Below are positions 41,501-45,935 of a stretch of 64,000 nucleotides of DNA, piece by piece. Position numbers and translations under genes: made by a program. The notes under the pieces are model-generated. The model was not told where the DNA came from and did no database searches. It saw only the letters and a program-made list of their open reading frames with translations. Position 1 is the stretch's first letter; every line of letters begins with the position of its first letter. Where the stretch lies: the NCBI GenBank assembly GCA_000727475.1, contig KL647325.1:423719-487718 (forward strand), in the 5' to 3' direction. Source of the DNA: Sarcocystis neurona (lineage: Eukaryota > Apicomplexa > Conoidasida > Eucoccidiorida > Sarcocystidae).

Positions 41501-42898
41501 GCAGTCCTGCCCTGGTGGTGCAAGGGCCGTGCAGCGTCAGCTGCAAGGGTGCGCCACCAGCGTAGCAGCAGCGACGGGCAAAGTGAGAAGCAACACTGCT
41601 GAGCCGTAGGATCAGTAAACCCGCAACCCGACGGCAACAGCGCTGGAGCAGCCACAGAAGATAGGCGGCCACAGCAGAGCAGCAGCAGCGCCGCAGCAGC
41701 CGCAGCAGCTCTCCACCGGCAGCAGGCTCCTCGCCAGAAGCCGGCTGCTTTGTCGCGCATGCCGAAGAACTGCATGCTCGCAGATAGAACGACAGCAACG
41801 CGTCATGTAGGCGTGGCAAAGAAGAGTGCGAAAACGACGACAAAGAGAAGACAGGCATCGAAGAAGGAGCTTCTTCACTTCTTTAGCAACGAATCTCCAG
41901 TGCACTTCTCCCAACCCCCCGTTCGTTTCCGTCTCCTTCTCTTCCTTTTCTTCCTTTTATCTTCTCTTGTCCTAGAACTCCACACCTTCTATTCTTCCCT
42001 TCTCTCTGCTCGCTTCGGGCTACTAGGCGCCTCGTATCCTCCTCTCTTTTCCCGCAGCAACAAACTGTCTATCCTCCTACTGCCTCTGCTTCACATCTTC
42101 AGCCTCCTCTGAACGCAGCGTTTCTTCTTCATCGTTTTGTTTGCCTTTCACAGAGTCCCCGTCGCTTGTCCGTATTTTTGTTGTCCCTCCATCGCAGTGT
42201 TGACGTCGCATGTTCGCTTCCCTACGGGCAGCCTGTTTTTCCCTGATGTGGACGACTTTCCTTCTTCGTCCTCCTGCCGTGCGCGTTGTCGTCTGCGGCG
42301 TATTCGCAGCTGTCTCAAACTCCGTACGGCAGACTTCGCTGGGGTGTACGTACACCGGAATCTGGCTTACTTTCTGCGTGTTGATAAAGGGGAAGATGTT
42401 TATAGGACAGGACGTTTTGAGGAGCTCGTCGTCCTCTGGATTTTCGTCACTTTTCTTCTCAATTCTCAGCGCCTTGCAGCGGGGAAACGGCGCGATTCTT
42501 CCCGTCCGTAGCGAGAAGTCGCACGTCCACGCGACTTCTAGCCACCGCAGCAGCAGCTCTCTGTCCACACTCTTCACGCACAGAGGCTCTCCTGCAGTGG
42601 CGACCGGCAGCCAGACGGCCCCTGGCGTTTTTTTCACTTCCTCAGAATCAAGAAAGAGGAAGATTTGCATCGGGTGAACCTCGTCTTCTGCCACGCGGGA
42701 AATGGCCGCGTACAGCAGCTCTCCCCCCGTGACAACGCGTGTCCAGTCTCGTCTCACTAAGAATACGGCGTGCGACCCCACTGCCAGATACAGCGTCTTC
42801 GACCGAGACAGGAACGTCATTTCAACCAGATCTACGTAGCGAATACTGTTGCCGCACACGTCTGTTAATGCTTGCAGCTCTGCCTTGTACCCCGCCAT
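2457..42898 (-). CDS. very large multi-exon gene with ARM-like repeats (composite model)
   Basis: About 27 non-repetitive exons on the - strand lie between an ATG at 42898 and a TGA at 2457. Most end in GTAAG, GTACG, GTGAG or GTATG donors and begin after pyrimidine-rich CAG, TAG or AAG acceptors. Many neighbouring exons agree in splice phase (for example 30144 to 28032 to 25878 to 24828 to 24311 to 23784, and the run 21052 to 12503), which supports one reading frame. Proposed order: a 181-residue N-terminal module, unidentified modules, a coiled-coil and Lys/Glu-rich centre, ARM-like helices, and a basic helical C-terminus. Function is unknown; ARM solenoids usually bind other proteins. Gaps remain at 42.3-38.5, 12.4-9.6 and 3.1 kb, where phases do not join, so two or three genes in tandem remain possible. 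Confidence 0.5.
2973..3050 (-). CDS. candidate exon
   Basis: Very good acceptor (TTGTACGATTTTGCAG) followed by [20 protein letters not shown] and PCPGGL in phase 0, then a weak donor GACTC|GTTTGA just before an in-frame stop. Its end joins the terminal exon in phase, but its start does not join the exon at 3135. Confidence 0.4.
3135..3290 (-). CDS. 51-codon exon
   Basis: Acceptor AGAATTTACAG and donor AAACG|GTGAGTAC (consensus) bound [40 protein letters not shown] and [11 protein letters not shown]. No triplet bias. It starts with one base and leaves two. The next proposed exon (3050) begins in phase 0, so one small exon or an alternative donor is missing between them. Confidence 0.6.
4212..4272 (-). 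CDS. short exon
   Basis: After a good acceptor (GTTGTGCTGCAACTGGGCAG) the phase-0 frame reads [20 protein letters not shown]. The first candidate donor is CTATCC|GTGACACC. The frame stays open for another 13 codons ([13 protein letters not shown]), so the true end may be as low as 4175. It joins the previous exon in phase. Confidence 0.5.
4273..7082. other. presumed intron sequence
   Basis: No exon with good splice signals is visible here on the - strand. Both strands have scattered frames of 60-120 codons, for example Arg-rich frames at 5139-5263, but none carries a domain or paired splice sites. A (CA)n tract lies at 6437-6462. The space is taken to be one or more introns of the large - strand gene. 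Confidence 0.35.
7083..7201 (-). CDS. 40-codon exon
   Basis: Acceptor AAAGCGCTTACAG and donor ATCCAG|GTGCGCAG bound [20 protein letters not shown] and [19 protein letters not shown]. It is non-repetitive, ends in phase 0, and joins in frame to the next exon at 4272 ([12 protein letters not shown]). It starts with two bases, so a small exon with one spare base should lie between here and 8354. Confidence 0.6.
8059..8091 (-). CDS. possible 33-nt micro-exon
   Basis: Acceptor GTGTGACCACCCAG and donor GATTCT|GTACCACG bound [11 protein letters not shown] in phase 0. Frame and splice signals are acceptable, but the length makes chance likely, and the exon that follows (7201) needs one carried base that this one does not supply. 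Confidence 0.25.
8354..8473 (-). CDS. 40-codon exon
   Basis: Acceptor GGAAATATACAG and donor TGCTCT|GTAAGCAG bound exactly 40 codons in phase 0: [20 protein letters not shown] then [20 protein letters not shown]. Ordinary composition. The frame stays open past the donor to 8279, but the donor is near-consensus. A 33-nt phase-0 candidate (8091-8059, [11 protein letters not shown]) follows. Confidence 0.6.
8950..9051 (-). CDS. possible Leu-rich helical exon
   Basis: After acceptor CCTGCACTGCAG, 34 codons in phase 0 read [20 protein letters not shown] and [14 protein letters not shown], up to donor CTATTT|GTATGG. Phases agree with the exons before and after. Part of the Leu content comes from CTG triplets, so the exon could be shorter or absent. 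Confidence 0.4.
9436..9582 (-). CDS. 49-codon helical exon (ARM-like)
   Basis: Acceptor GGTTTACATGCAG and a perfect donor CTGCAG|GTATGG bound 49 codons, phase 0 at both ends. It reads [40 protein letters not shown] and CTSVLVLLQ. Composition is ordinary even though CAG/CTG repeats lie on both sides. The helices and the D-W / R-V-G-K turns fit an armadillo-like solenoid continuing from the exons at 18-12 kb. Confidence 0.7.
9583..12060. repeat. CAG/CTG triplet block (gap in gene model)
   Basis: CAG triplets on + (CTG on the sense strand of the large gene) dominate 9.6-12.06 kb, giving spurious Gln, Ala, Ser and Leu frames on both strands. At 11831-11950 there is a 15-bp subunit, GCAACTGCGGAAGCA, repeated about five times and then GCAACAGCTAAAGCA variants. 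One stretch around 10160-10310 is less repetitive on - ([20 protein letters not shown] or, in another frame, [20 protein letters not shown]) and may hide one exon, but frame and splice sites are not resolved. Confidence 0.5.
12394..12503 (-). CDS. 36-codon ARM-like exon
   Basis: Acceptor TTTGCTGGTCTTGTGCAG and donor GTCAGCAG|GTGAGGGG bound [20 protein letters not shown] and [16 protein letters not shown], plus two bases. It joins in phase to the previous exon, giving a continuous ARM solenoid. The + strand is also open here with Arg-rich sequence, but has no matching splice signals. The next exon must begin with one base; I could not identify it among the repeats of 9.6-12.1 kb. Confidence 0.7.
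12560..13480. other. intron: TA microsatellite plus purine-rich tract
   Basis: 12540-13090 is TA/TG microsatellite-like; 13140-13460 is a strongly purine-rich stretch on + (GGAAGAAGA type). Together they produce a 333-codon - strand frame (12777-13778) that is not a gene apart from the ARM exon at its start. A GGTGTACAGACACT variant of the palindrome family lies near 13296. Confidence 0.5.
13497..13613 (-). CDS. 39-codon ARM-like exon
   Basis: Acceptor CTTCGACTCGCCTGCAG and donor CTCATG|GTAATG bound 39 codons in phase 0: [20 protein letters not shown], then [19 protein letters not shown]. The segment [20 protein letters not shown] is a near-textbook armadillo repeat (helix, Asn/Gly turn, helix). 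Exon length and phase match the neighbouring ARM exons, which suggests repeat-per-exon organisation. Confidence 0.75.
13880..15950. repeat. purine-rich tract and CAG block (intron)
   Basis: 13640-14800 is GAAGA/GGAGA purine-rich on +, and 14820-15950 is CAG-type triplets with many frames open on both strands (Leu/Cys on -, Ser/Gln/Ala on +). No non-repetitive peptide with splice signals was found. It is interpreted as intron between the ARM exons at 15979 and 13613. Confidence 0.5.
15979..16110 (-). CDS. 44-codon ARM-like exon
   Basis: Acceptor TTTCTGGGTGAACGCAG and donor ATGAAG|GTGATT bound exactly 44 codons in phase 0: [20 protein letters not shown], then [20 protein letters not shown]. 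The pattern [15 protein letters not shown] followed by a helix with a final hydrophobic stretch is a close fit to the armadillo repeat consensus (N, L, S and G positions of helices H2 to H3). It is surrounded on both sides by CTG-type repeat introns. Confidence 0.75.
16155..16780. repeat. CAG / GCATAGAAG repeat block
   Basis: On + the unit GCAGCAGCATAGAA is repeated many times with 12-18 bp spacing, particularly 16200-16560. All frames give Cys/Leu/Ala on - and Ser/Ala/Gln on +. It ends directly before the acceptor of the ARM exon at 16110 when read on the sense strand. Confidence 0.6.
18007..18273 (-). CDS. 89-codon ARM-like exon
   Basis: Acceptor GTGGCGCACAG and donor ACTCTG|GTACGTTC bound 89 codons, phase 0 at both ends. 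It reads [60 protein letters not shown] and a second helical unit [20 protein letters not shown]. Spacing of Leu/Ile and the short G/N turns are typical of armadillo or HEAT helices. The open frame continues past the donor to 17752 into TA repeat, which I regard as intron. Confidence 0.7.
19600..20560. repeat. degenerate TCTAGAAGCTA satellite
   Basis: At least a dozen diverged copies of a unit of the form TGTCTAGAAGCTAYAAATATATA (18-22 conserved bases followed by variable-length TA) follow one another. Examples lie near 19797, 19817, 19837, 19890, 20004, 20040, 20140, 20219, 20290, 20336 and 20455. Spacing is irregular because the TA parts differ in length. There are no coding frames of interest. 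It is intronic in the large gene. Confidence 0.6.
20915..21052 (-). CDS. 46-codon exon with strong splice sites
   Basis: Acceptor TCTGTCTCTCTGTCTGCAG and donor TTCATC|GTAAGTCACG are both near-consensus. The exon is phase 0 at both ends and reads [40 protein letters not shown] and NDRVFI. The other frames after this acceptor stop. It precedes the ARM-like exon at 18273. No family name is possible from this part alone. Confidence 0.7.
21200..21620. repeat. CAG/CAA triplet block
   Basis: Nearly pure CAG, CAA and GCA triplets on + between the exon at 21052 (-) and the next upstream exon at 22659. Frames give Ala, Ser and Thr runs only. At about 21800 the triplet orientation flips to CTG on +. 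Confidence 0.6.
22659..22856 (-). CDS. Lys/Arg/Glu-rich exon (66 codons)
   Basis: Acceptor AAGAACTACAG and a donor GCGGAG|GTGGAG bound 66 codons in phase 0: [20 protein letters not shown], then [20 protein letters not shown], ending TKSQEEAE. It contains several matches to basic nuclear-localisation-type clusters and is probably disordered. The + strand is pyrimidine-rich here and gives only Ser/Phe/Leu read-through. The following exon (21052) starts in phase 0, which fits. Confidence 0.45.
23068..23217 (-). CDS. Gln-rich coiled-coil exon
   Basis: Fifty codons in phase 0 at both ends, from acceptor CAGGAAAG to donor AGCTTG|GTGAGACG. They read [40 protein letters not shown] and [10 protein letters not shown]. 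Here the sense strand carries CAG, opposite to the intronic repeats. Long helical coiled coil is expected. Gln runs come from CAG expansion, so length may vary between strains. The acceptor is not ideal. Confidence 0.45.
23306..23784 (-). CDS. 160-codon exon: coiled coil plus conserved-looking tail
   Basis: Acceptor GGCGAATCAG and donor CGGGCG|GTAAGACGC bound the longest internal exon. Residues 1-50 form a coiled coil ([20 protein letters not shown], then [20 protein letters not shown]). Residues 53-90 are Gly/Ala/Glu-rich linker. Residues 91-159 are non-repetitive: [40 protein letters not shown] and [17 protein letters not shown]. The last part is the most protein-like sequence in this region. 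Family unknown. It starts with two bases and ends in phase 0, agreeing with the following Gln-rich exon. Confidence 0.65.
24174..24311 (-). CDS. helical exon, ARM/HEAT-like
   Basis: After acceptor CGGATGAGCAG the phase-compatible frame reads [40 protein letters not shown] and AAVVSRG. This joins in frame to SIIRSAE of the preceding exon. Ala enrichment at the end comes from CTG/GCT triplets, and the donor (CGTG|GTCTTG) is weak. A second frame ([20 protein letters not shown]) is also open, so the frame rests on phase agreement on both sides. Confidence 0.5.
24745..24828 (-). CDS. 28-codon helical exon
   Basis: Acceptor GTGTGTGGCTGCGGTGCAG and donor GCTGAGG|GTGGGAG bound [20 protein letters not shown] and SIIRSAE. 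It starts with two bases and ends with one, matching both neighbours. A helix-turn-helix repeat unit of ARM/HEAT type is plausible from the hydrophobic spacing. Upstream is TA microsatellite; downstream is CTG repeat. Confidence 0.6.
25851..25878 (-). CDS. proposed 28-nt micro-exon
   Basis: Acceptor GGATTCTCTCAG and a perfect donor CTAC|GTGAGTTC bound 28 bases encoding HLPQHFVQL plus one base. The exon before it ends in phase 0 and the one after it needs exactly one carried base, so inserting this 28-mer keeps the frame, giving HFVQL-Q-LLQMVG. The palindrome GGTGTACGTACACC lies 8 bases upstream of the acceptor. Evidence is splice signals and phase only; a 28-nt exon needs transcript support. 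Confidence 0.4.
26146..26377. repeat. 58-bp x4 tandem repeat headed by a palindrome
   Basis: Four units start at 26146, 26204, 26262 and 26320, each 58 bp apart. Each begins GGTGTAYGTACACTCC and continues with a TCGATCGTG-like core, a GCATTC..GCA.GGA segment and a GGAGTT end. A single related palindrome stands at 25890 and 26022. The first three units are over 85 percent alike by eye. The period is not a multiple of 3, so it is not a peptide repeat. Confidence 0.75.
27794..28032 (-). CDS. 80-codon helical exon
   Basis: Acceptor ACGTCTTTTGTAG and donor ATGACA|GTAAGAAG bound a clean frame with [60 protein letters not shown] and [12 protein letters not shown]. It is free of triplet bias and mostly helical by eye. 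Phases match the exon before it (one base carried over) and the proposed micro-exon after it (phase 0). The acceptor lies in a tandem array that repeats it downstream on + (28005-28600). No family is recognised; this is one of the most secure exons here. Confidence 0.7.
28005..28600. repeat. imperfect ~180-bp tandem array containing a 3' splice site
   Basis: Elements recur in the same order. GCAGCAC..GCG..CATTCATCTACAAA appears at about 28011 and 28191. A pyrimidine stretch CTTCC..TTTGT..TTCCTT..TCTCTCTC follows each copy. ATGGATATAGGTAGT.CGTG appears at about 28158 and 28332, with a weaker copy near 28555. The first copy contains the CTACAAAAG complement of the acceptor used by the exon at 28032, so duplicates of that acceptor exist upstream on the sense strand. 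Confidence 0.6.
29290..29530. repeat. TATA/GAGA microsatellite
   Basis: Alternating (TA)n and GAGA steps, intronic in the large gene. It gives long Tyr/Ile/Ser frames on - that are not genes. Confidence 0.7.
30144..30215 (-). CDS. 24-codon exon
   Basis: Acceptor GCGATCGCAG and donor AGAGAG|GTAACA bound [20 protein letters not shown] plus NQR. The exon starts with two bases and ends with one. The next exon (28032) starts with two, so the junction codon is GAT and the frame continues as [12 protein letters not shown]. The peptide is non-repetitive, but alternative frames stop. Function is unknown on its own. Confidence 0.6.
30216..30433 (-). repeat. CTG/TTG triplet repeat acting as an intron
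   Basis: On the sense (-) strand this is an uninterrupted run of CTG, TTG and ATT triplets (on + AGCAGCAAT / AGCAGCAAC units of 9 bp in mixed order), ending GCGCGATCGCAG. It sits between two protein-like exons and has the form of a U-rich tract before a 3' splice site. Translation would give only poly-Leu, poly-Cys or poly-Ala, so I treat it as intronic. Confidence 0.5.
30434..30608 (-). CDS. Glu/Lys-rich coiled-coil exon
   Basis: After acceptor GTAGGGCTCAG the frame gives [20 protein letters not shown], then [20 protein letters not shown] and [10 protein letters not shown], a charged, helix-forming segment. It ends where a long CTG/TTG repeat begins; GCG|GTGTTG or GGT|GTTGCT are the candidate donors. 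Only the second leaves the single base needed by the next exon at 30215. An overlapping frame ([15 protein letters not shown]) is also open for half the length. A coding role is likely; exact frame and ends are not settled. Confidence 0.4.
32015..32465. repeat. TATC/TGTC tetranucleotide array
   Basis: About 450 bp of CTATCTATCTGTCTAT-type tetranucleotides with interspersed CTATATCTG and CTACCTATATC hexamers. Frames on + give Tyr-Leu-Ser-Ile repeats, all spurious. Confidence 0.75.
33585..33690 (-). CDS. possible short exon
   Basis: One - strand frame reads [20 protein letters not shown] with no repeat bias and an adjacent frame reads [20 protein letters not shown]. Both are flanked by TA microsatellites. 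Donor and acceptor are not clear in either frame, so this is only a candidate region lying in the right orientation between the exons at 33816 and 30608. Confidence 0.25.
33816..33954 (-). CDS. 46-codon exon with a CRICIV motif
   Basis: Acceptor GGCGGCGTTTCGCAG and donor GCCTG|GTATAC (or GCC|GTACAC a few bases later) bound [40 protein letters not shown] and EGTEAP. The sequence is balanced, free of triplet repeats and phase 0 at its start, which agrees with the preceding exon. The CRIC pair alone is not enough to call a metal site. Function is unknown. Confidence 0.55.
34660..34895. repeat. 20/23-bp minisatellite
   Basis: GTAGAAGCTGCTGTTGCTGC-type units start at 34721, 34741, 34764, 34787, 34810, 34833, 34856, 34870 and 34884; the regular part has a 23-bp period. 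The non-triplet period shifts frame every unit, so it is not coding despite its CTG content. Confidence 0.75.
35218..35332. repeat. second 23-bp minisatellite
   Basis: GTACCTGCTGCTCTTCGCCT units start at 35241, 35264, 35287 and 35310 with exact 23-bp spacing and almost no divergence. The sequence differs from the 23-mer at 34.7 kb, although the period is the same. It lies inside a CTG-rich block (35000-35650). Confidence 0.75.
36207..36307 (-). CDS. 34-codon exon, unknown domain
   Basis: After acceptor GGCAGCAGCAG the frame reads [20 protein letters not shown] then [13 protein letters not shown], ending at CAC|GTGGCC. It is bounded by CTG triplets upstream and closes soon after the donor. 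The alternation of helix-forming segments fits a solenoid or an all-alpha domain, but no family is claimed. Two other - strand frames and a + strand frame are also open across it, so the frame choice rests on composition and phase. The exon ends in phase 0, and the next proposed exon (33954) starts in phase 0. Confidence 0.5.
36480..37020. repeat. ACATATAC microsatellite
   Basis: Hexanucleotide/octanucleotide ACACATATA mixture. It yields Thr-His-Ile-Tyr frames on + and Tyr-Val-Cys frames on - that should be ignored. Confidence 0.75.
37806..37961 (-). repeat. triplicated exon-end / 5' splice site
   Basis: The sequence TGGACAGCTTGGCAG that ends the exon at 37935 occurs three times in direct orientation, separated by TA microsatellite. 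The exonic copy is followed by GTATCTACA, the second (37873-37902) by GTGTCTACAC, and the third (37806-37834) reads AACAGGAATCTA, in which GT has become GA. Copies two and three carry TGTTCTCCTGGACAG just before the unit, which itself resembles a 3' splice site. The local duplication therefore created one extra usable donor and one broken one. Confidence 0.75.
37935..38228 (-). CDS. 98-codon exon, unknown domain
   Basis: Acceptor CTTCTGCTTTGCACAG and donor TGGCAG|GTATCTAC bound exactly 98 codons with both ends in phase 0. It reads [20 protein letters not shown], then [36 protein letters not shown] and a helical stretch ending [19 protein letters not shown]. Composition is that of an ordinary globular protein and no triplet bias is visible. 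The domain is not recognised. The last 20 or so bases of this exon, with its donor, are repeated twice more immediately downstream (see the repeat at 37806-37961). Confidence 0.65.
38340..38464 (-). CDS. candidate exon of the large gene
   Basis: This follows a strong acceptor (TTTTCGTTTGCTTGCAG) and reads [20 protein letters not shown] then [12 protein letters not shown]. The suggested donor is AAAAG|GTAGAAA at 38339. That donor leaves one extra base, which does not join in phase with the next exon at 38228. Either a later donor (ATATAT|GTGTAC) or an intermediate exon is needed. The other two frames after this acceptor close quickly. A + strand Lys-rich frame is also open here, which lowers confidence. 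Confidence 0.4.
38465..42355 (-). other. gap in the gene model: repeats and ambiguous exons
   Basis: Between exon 1 and the exon at 38464, 40.7-41.3 kb is CAG-type triplet repeat and 38.65-40.0 kb is an AGT/GTA triplet island. Two stretches may be coding but are open on both strands. One is 41.75-41.90 (-), with [16 protein letters not shown]. The other is 41.38-41.48 (-), with [20 protein letters not shown] ending near a GTGGTG donor. At 40.45-40.68 both strands carry protein-like frames: + [20 protein letters not shown] and - [16 protein letters not shown] could not choose, so no exon is called. Confidence 0.4.
38690..40010. repeat. AGT/GTA triplet island
   Basis: Here the triplet is AGT/GTA (ACT/TAC on -) instead of CAG/CTG. 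One + frame gives Val/Leu/Ile-rich, membrane-like sequence (from 38903) and a - frame gives Thr-rich sequence. Both are direct consequences of the triplet. It is the only such block in the window and lies in the unresolved gap of the large gene model. Confidence 0.65.
42356..42898 (-). CDS. exon 1: N-terminal module, start codon at 42898
   Basis: An ATG at 42898 opens 181 codons of normal composition, beginning [20 protein letters not shown] and passing through [20 protein letters not shown] and [11 protein letters not shown]. The alternating hydrophobic strands followed by a helix near [11 protein letters not shown] recall a PH-like fold, but I cannot name a family. Residues 148-160 are acidic. 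The donor is CCG|GTGTACGTACACC, so the intron begins inside the palindrome GGTGTACGTACACC. If this splice is not used, the frame continues 92 more codons into low-complexity Arg/Thr/Gln sequence, which I think less likely. Upstream sequence has an open frame without a better ATG. This is the best-supported start in the window. Confidence 0.65.
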
Positions 42899-45047
42899 GC
42901 TGCTGCCGCTCCTGTTCCTGACTTTCTTGCAAAAACGGCACGGGCACGCATGCAGACAACCTGAGACAGCTGTCTGCTGCAGCTCTCTTCCAGACGTACG
43001 CCTCAAATCAACCCCGAGGCGTCTCGTCGTCGTCGCCGCCTCATTAGAAACAGGCGTCTCGTCTCGCTGTTGGTGCTGCTGCAACAAAAAACGAGTGTGC
43101 GGGATAGTCCCCGAAAAGCAGCTGCCGGGCAACACGGCGAGATGACGAAGAAAACGTTCCGCGCCCGCCCGCCACAACTGCTGCTGCCGTTGTCGCAGCT
43201 ACGAAACCAAACGCTCCTCCCCCTTAGCACACGTCTAGTGTATGCGTATACAGCAGTAACCCCATATACGGCACTCCAATCTACACACATATGTACACGC
43301 GAAAATATATATATATATATATATGTATATTGGAGGTGAATACACGCTGCTATATATATGTACGGGTGAATATATACGTAAAGATGTGGGTGTGGCAGCT
43401 CGGACAGAGGAGAGCTGCTGCAGCGTGTTTCTTCTTTGCGTGTAGCGGTCGCTCGAGAGCTGCTGCCGGTGCTGCAGAAGACGAAGAAGGTAACGAGAGA
43501 CACGAACAAGACGTGGGTGAAAAGGAAGACGACGCGAAAAAAGGAGAACAAGGAAGAAGGGACCAAGAACGAAGATGAAGAAGAAGAAGAAAAGAGAAGA
43601 AAAGAAGTGGGGGTAAAGGAGTGGCACGGGGAATCGGCGCTAGTTGCGACGGATCAGCTACCGCCGGCAGCTTCCGGAAAGAGGCTGGTCACGGCTGGGA
43701 AAAGAAAGAAGAAGAAGATAAGCAGTGGTGGCTGCTGCAGCAGATGGTGACGCAATAGCAGGAAGACAGAGAGAGAGGAGCTGCAGCAGCAGCAGCACGA
43801 GAGACTGTGAAAGCACCGAAGAGGCAGTTTCAGTAGTAGTAGTAGTAATAGGAGCCATAGCGGGGTGGAGAGTAGACACAAAAAGAAAAGGAAGAAGAAG
43901 AAGACGGCAGTCGCCCAAGAAAATACAGAGCGACAGAAACGGATATAGAGAGAGGGAGTCTGCAGGAGGGCAAACAGAGGAATACGGGAAAGACACATGC
44001 ACATTCACACACACATATTCACGTAGTCCTCCATGCCCGCATGCGGCTACGCAAGTAGAAACGCATATAGACAGAGCTCCCACCGGGCACCTGTCTTTGC
44101 GTGTGATTCTAGTATCATAAACGTAGGTGTGCCCAGGAACTTTATTCATGCGAGCGAGTCAAGATGCATTCGTGTACGTACATGTACACGTTGAGGGCCA
44201 TATCTCTGTGTACTTTTGTGTGTGTATATATGTGTATAAGTTTCTTGTAGAGCTGCAGCTGTACCTGTACGCAGAGAAGCGTGTGTCTGTGTGGACAAGA
44301 TTACCTAAGAAGCAACAGAGCAGTCACGTACGACTGCACACTGTCTGGGTGGAGAATCCTCGAGAAGCACGCATGCGATTATATATGTAAATATATGTAT
44401 CCGTACACACATTTACCCATGTAGAGACACACTTTAACATTATATATATGTGTGTATGCGAGTCTGTTTAAACACACTTTCACATATATATATATATATA
44501 TATTTATAAACAAATGTATGTGTGTATGCGGGTGTGTTGTTGACACTTGTGGTTTAGATTTCGTCACGGGTATACCTGCGCGTCAGGAAGACTCTAAGAT
44601 TTCAGCAGGAGGAAGACAGGACGGATTATAAGCGCAGGACTATGAGTAGGAAACGAAGACTGCGATAGCGATTAAAAGACATAAAATCACTATATATATG
44701 TATATATATATAGTGCGCTGGAGAGCGGAAAGCAGAGCGGACGGACGCAGGGGACGAAGAGTTATTTGAGAAACAGCCAGGGAACCTTAGACCGCAAGGA
44801 AAAGGGAAGTAAACGCCGGAGGGCTTAAGGACGCTGGTGGAAGAAGTCGATTATCTCAGTTCGCAGGGATGACTTTTCACTCTCGAGTAACTAGCTGCGC
44901 AGCGGCACTGTGGAAACATCGAGGTCGATGCGCTTACACTTCTAAGGAACAACGAGGATAAAGTTCCCCTCCAGTGAAAATTAAGGCAAACTTGAAAAAA
45001 AGAGGGAACTCGTGCACACAATCGGAAAATTAGTTACTACCGGCAGG
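42899..45047. promoter_or_regulatory. presumed 5' flank of the large gene
   Basis: From the ATG at 42898 up to a weak + strand ORF start at 45048. It holds TA microsatellite at 43300-43380 and 44440-44520, a purine-rich + tract at 43480-43740 and 43880-43960, and a stretch with no open frame on either strand over 60 codons at 44600-45000. No promoter motif can be named. The status as a promoter is inferred from position only. Confidence 0.3.
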
Positions 45048-45308
45048 ATGCCCGGCAACCTCGTGTGGAACACACGCGGTCTTGAAGGTGCGCATGCGTT
45101 TACTGAGTTACCGCTGGTTGAGCTGCAGCCGCGTTTTATCGCGAGAAGAGTTGCTTATGCTTCGTTGACGCTTCAGAGAAGCGTTTTACGTGTTCGCTTT
45201 CGATTCTCCTTATTATGCGGACTCCTGCAGCGTAGGCAAACGGTACATCTTTCCTCCTCGTGGAGGACTAAACGAGAACGGCACACGTGTGTTGTCGTCG
45301 ATACCTGA
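45048..45308 (+). CDS. weak hypothetical ORF, possible first exon
   Basis: ATG at 45048 in context CAGGATGCC opens MPGNLVWNTRGLEGAHAFTE, LPLVELQPRFIARRVAYASL and TLQRSVLRVRFRFSLLCGLL. Unlike most of the window, the - strand is closed opposite it and there is no triplet bias. If a + gene starts here, its later exons may include the frame at 45770-45950. No family is recognised. Confidence 0.3.
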   Translation: MPGNLVWNTRGLEGAHAFTELPLVELQPRFIARRVAYASLTLQRSVLRVRFRFSLLCGLLQRRQTVHLSSSWRTKRERHTCVVVDT

Positions 45309-45449
45309 GGAGAAAGCGGGTGTGGTCTTCCTGCACGAGATTCTATAACAAGAAAGACAATTACACACGCACTTTCCTTAGTCGCCTTTCGTCAGTGGAA
45401 GGCCTAGGGCGGCACAAAACACAAAGGTGCCCCCCGTCGATATGCTGCA

Positions 45450-45660
45450 GCCACCAGAGCGCGAGAGGTCGCAGCAGTTGCGTGCTGCTCCCAAGAAGAA
45501 GCAGGAGCAGCAGCTGCAACAGCACAACTGACGTAGACAGAAGCAGTAATAGCAGAAGCAGACGAAGCCGTAGCAGCGACAGCAAAGACAGCTTCTGTGG
45601 CAGCAGCATCTGCCACAGAAGCGACAGCAAGAGTAACGCTTGCAGGAACACCACCATCAG
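45450..45660. repeat. CAG triplet block
   Basis: GCAGAAGCAG/CAGCGACAG triplets open in all six frames. No usable coding information. Confidence 0.5.
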
Positions 45661-45782
45661 TACCCGTCGCACCCGTAGAAACACGACCTAGACATGAACA
45701 CCGGGAAGCAGCAGCAGGACACCCGCAGCACAGGAAAATTATGCAGGAGCCGGCTACATTACGCAGTCAGAGTGACACGTAC

Positions 45783-45935
45783 TTTTTTGATGGGGCAGTG
45801 CTTCCAAAAGGACAATCTTCTTGTCGTGTGGATGTTAGACAAAGTTGTGTCGGCAGCTCTCATGTACGTTCTAGATCTGTCGAAGTACTGCTGTACTTTT
45901 ACCCTTCCGTTGGGTTTGTGTAGGAGTGTAGCCAT
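45783..45935 (-). CDS. ambiguous exon (both strands open)
   Basis: On -, ATG at 45935 opens MATLLHKPNGRVKVQQYFDR, SRTYMRAADTTLSNIHTTRR and LSFWKHCPIKK, up to a GTACGT donor at 45782; the other two - frames are closed. On + the same bases read QKDNLLVVWMLDKVVSAALM and on to a stop at 45951, after a good acceptor TTTTTTGATGGGGCAG; a second + frame (SQSDTYFFDGAVLPKG) is also open. I cannot decide which strand is used. Confidence 0.3.
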
